A DNA stretch of 64,000 nt, taken from assembly GCF_001610875.1 (NCBI RefSeq), contig NZ_CP011272.1:3143988-3207987 (forward strand), written 5' to 3'. The stretch is from Pirellula sp. SH-Sr6A (GTDB lineage: Bacteria > Planctomycetota > Planctomycetia > Pirellulales > Pirellulaceae). Made by a program: the position numbers and the translations under genes. The notes beneath the pieces were generated by a model, which was not told where the DNA came from, made no database searches, and saw only the letters and a list, made by a program, of their open reading frames with translations. Below are positions 62,344-64,000 of this stretch, one piece after another (position 1 is the first letter of the stretch; the number at the start of each line of letters is the position of its first letter).

Positions 62344-63501
62344 ATGACCTCTAGCACCATTCGAACCAGGGCCGTTCGTCGAAATCGAGTTCGATTCCCC
62401 GCAATCCTTTTTGCATGCACCGCTGCCTGGATCGCGAACTGCGACCTCTCCAATGGGACATCTGCTCAGGAGCCGGCATCGCCGGTCGTCGCGACCTCGG
62501 ACCGATTGCGTCCCACGGAAACCGATGAGGCCGTCCAACGGGGCATCGCGTTCTTGATCAGCCAACAAAAGAGCAGCGGCGCGATTGTTGACCGAGGCCA
62601 CGACAATGCGATGACCGCCATGGCGATCATGGCCATGGCCGCAGTGGGACATCAACCCGTTGACGACACTCCGGAAGGGCTCTCGATGCGCAAAGCGCTG
62701 CAGTACCTTTTGGGAGAAAACCGGCAAGATCGATCGGGATACTTCGGCGCAAGCGATGGTTCACGCATGTATGGACATGGCATCGTCACTTTGATGCTCA
62801 CCGAAATGCTGGGAATGGGAATCGACCCGAGCATGAACGAGCAGATCCATGAACGCTGCCAAAAAGCGATCGACGTGATCGTCCGGAGTCAAAAGATTCG
62901 AAAGCCCGGTTATGCCAAAGGTGGGTGGCGGTATACGCCTGATGCCGCCGATAGCGACCTTTCTGTCACGGTGTGGCAAGTCATGGCGCTGCGAAGTGCA
63001 AAGAACGATGGGCTCGAAGTCCCCTCCGAAACGATCGACGAAGCCATCGGATACTTGATCCGGTCCTATACATCCCCAGTGGATGCGAGCGGCGTTCCGA
63101 AGATTCGCAAGAATGGTTTTTCTTACGAAGCGCACAATGACAACCCCACGTTCTCCATGACTTCAGCGGGATTGCTCGCGATGCAGGTTTGCGGGGAATA
63201 TGAATCGGAATTGGTGCAGGGGGCGACCGAGTGGTTGCAGGAGCATCCCCCCACTTGGGCAGACCGATTCGTCTTGTATGGCGTTTATTATTACGCGCAA
63301 GGGATGCACCAGCGGGGCGGCAAGGTCGCAGAAGAGGCCGAAGAGGTCGTCCGAACGCTGCTGCTCGACAAACAGCAACCCGACGGAGCTTGGAATTCCT
63401 CCAGCGGGGAGGAGCAAAACGCGGGGAAGGTTTACTGCACGGCTTTAGCGATCCTAAGTCTGTCGGTAAAGTATCACTTCCTCCCGATCTACCAGAGGTA
63501 G
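62344..63501 (+). CDS. secreted protein with a squalene-cyclase/prenyltransferase-like toroid fold
   Basis: A 385-residue protein with an N-terminal export signal. It consists of alpha/alpha repeats typical of terpenoid cyclases and prenyltransferases: [82 protein letters not shown] and [13 protein letters not shown]. The cyclase acid motif DxDD is not obvious (it reads DAADSD), and the periplasmic location argues against terpene chemistry. The gene follows the two VWA genes by 18 bp, so it probably works with them. Confidence 0.78.
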   Translation: MTSSTIRTRAVRRNRVRFPAILFACTAAWIANCDLSNGTSAQEPASPVVATSDRLRPTETDEAVQRGIAFLISQQKSSGAIVDRGHDNAMTAMAIMAMAAVGHQPVDDTPEGLSMRKALQYLLGENRQDRSGYFGASDGSRMYGHGIVTLMLTEMLGMGIDPSMNEQIHERCQKAIDVIVRSQKIRKPGYAKGGWRYTPDAADSDLSVTVWQVMALRSAKNDGLEVPSETIDEAIGYLIRSYTSPVDASGVPKIRKNGFSYEAHNDNPTFSMTSAGLLAMQVCGEYESELVQGATEWLQEHPPTWADRFVLYGVYYYAQGMHQRGGKVAEEAEEVVRTLLLDKQQPDGAWNSSSGEEQNAGKVYCTALAILSLSVKYHFLPIYQR

Positions 63502-63560
63502 AGACGGATTGATTCGATCGAATGGTTTGGCATTCATCCCCGTGAGAGTTTGGTGGTTCC

Positions 63561-64000
63561 ATGCAATGTGTCCGCTCCCTTCCCAATTGGCTTGGCTCGC
63601 CCTGCGATGCGATCGTCCTCGCTATCCCCGAAAACTGGCGAGCTGCCCCGCATCTCACGGAGGCCGATCAAGCGACCAACGGCCTCTTGTCGCGATTGCT
63701 GGAGTCGGGTGAGGTTTCGACCAAGCCTTGGAAGACGACCGTGGTGCAGGCCCCAGCCGGAATTGCCACCAAACAATTGGTTTTGGTCGGAACGGGTGCT
63801 GCCTCGGATTGGAATCCCCTCACGGCAGGCCGCGCCGCTGGCGCCGGTATGAAGCTCTTGGCGAGCAAGTCGCGCGAGGTCGTTCGGTTCGTCGGATTCA
63901 CTGGAAGCGGCGAAGTGGAACGCGCGGCGGTCACTGGTGCGATGATCGGGTGTGTTGGACAAGACCTCTTCCGCAAAGAAAAGTCCCTCTACGAACCAGA
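63561..64000 (+). CDS. pepA: leucyl aminopeptidase (M17), N-terminal part, cut by the window edge
   Basis: The first 146 codons of a longer gene. The sequence MQCVRSLPNWLGSPCDAIVLAIPENW, then KQLVLVGTGAASDWNPLTAGRAAGAGMKLLASK and AAVTGAMIGCVGQDLFRKEKS matches the non-catalytic N-terminal domain of M17 aminopeptidases, which hexamerise and use two metal ions in the missing C-terminal domain. An in-frame stop at 63543 fixes the ATG at 63561 as the first possible start. It lies 59 bp after the toroid-fold gene. Confidence 0.72.
   Translation, partial: MQCVRSLPNWLGSPCDAIVLAIPENWRAAPHLTEADQATNGLLSRLLESGEVSTKPWKTTVVQAPAGIATKQLVLVGTGAASDWNPLTAGRAAGAGMKLLASKSREVVRFVGFTGSGEVERAAVTGAMIGCVGQDLFRKEKSLYEP

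Overview
The window reads as a stretch of chromosome from a planctomycete, most likely Pirellulaceae-like. The pointers are a very large PVC-type CxxCH cytochrome protein with an N-terminal beta-propeller-like region, two tandem ClpP genes, a Minf_1886-family gene, SUMF1-type and von Willebrand A (VWA) proteins, a secreted protein with a squalene-cyclase-like toroid fold, and many long secreted proteins. DNA is moderately GC-rich throughout. I saw no IS element, prophage, CRISPR array, rRNA or tRNA. Species-level placement cannot be made from this alone. Both ends of the window cut a gene (a PlsC-like acyltransferase at the left, a leucyl aminopeptidase at the right).

Layout. 1-3.2 kb: end of an acyltransferase, then on the minus strand a glutamine-synthetase-like pseudoenzyme translationally coupled to an OleC-like AMP ligase. 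3.5-8.8 kb: a three-gene type I secretion operon (ABC / HlyD / TolC) whose ABC ATPase has lost key residues. 9-11.2 kb: secreted PHP-domain protein and secreted glycerophosphodiester phosphodiesterase. 11.4-14.8 kb (minus): clpP-clpP-purine nucleoside phosphorylase-beta-hydroxyacid dehydrogenase-guanidinium exporter. 15-17.7 kb: phosphohexomutase, then a decayed nucleotidyltransferase gene and an intergenic repeat family. 17.8-25 kb (minus): lysR-gltB-gltD for glutamate synthesis. 25.4-30.5 kb: anti-sigma-like membrane protein, nadB, superoxide dismutase with a clear terminator, HD-domain protein, fabZ. 30.8-34.6 kb: 23S-type pseudouridine synthase with a long disordered RG-rich tail, yidD, Minf_1886, PSP1. 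34.7-40.6 kb: SUMF1-like protein with an EboC-like UbiA prenyltransferase, a kinase-methyltransferase pair, bpt, and a UVR-motif protein. 40.7-45.4 kb: OprP-like porin and a GntR-controlled PhyH dioxygenase opposite a secreted hydrolase.

45.7-54.3 kb is the translation cluster nusA-infB-rbfA-(unusual HhH protein with a histone-H1-like tail)-yebC-hisD. The nusA promoter carries a perfect palindrome over its -35 box, and infB has a structured leader. 54.4-63.5 kb: YceI, a secreted hypothetical opposite a multi-hairpin terminator region, the PVC cytochrome, and a three-gene set (two membrane VWA proteins plus a toroid-fold protein).

The strongest leads for novelty are degenerate homologues that appear to be kept for a new job: the glutamine-synthetase-like protein at 2032-3225, the ABC ATPase at 3503-5716 and the endonuclease-III-like protein with a lysine-rich tail at 50887-52095. 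Next come several DNA signals: paired GntR operators, a LysR dyad, the nusA palindrome, the infB leader, and three separate tandem repeats with a 16-bp period.
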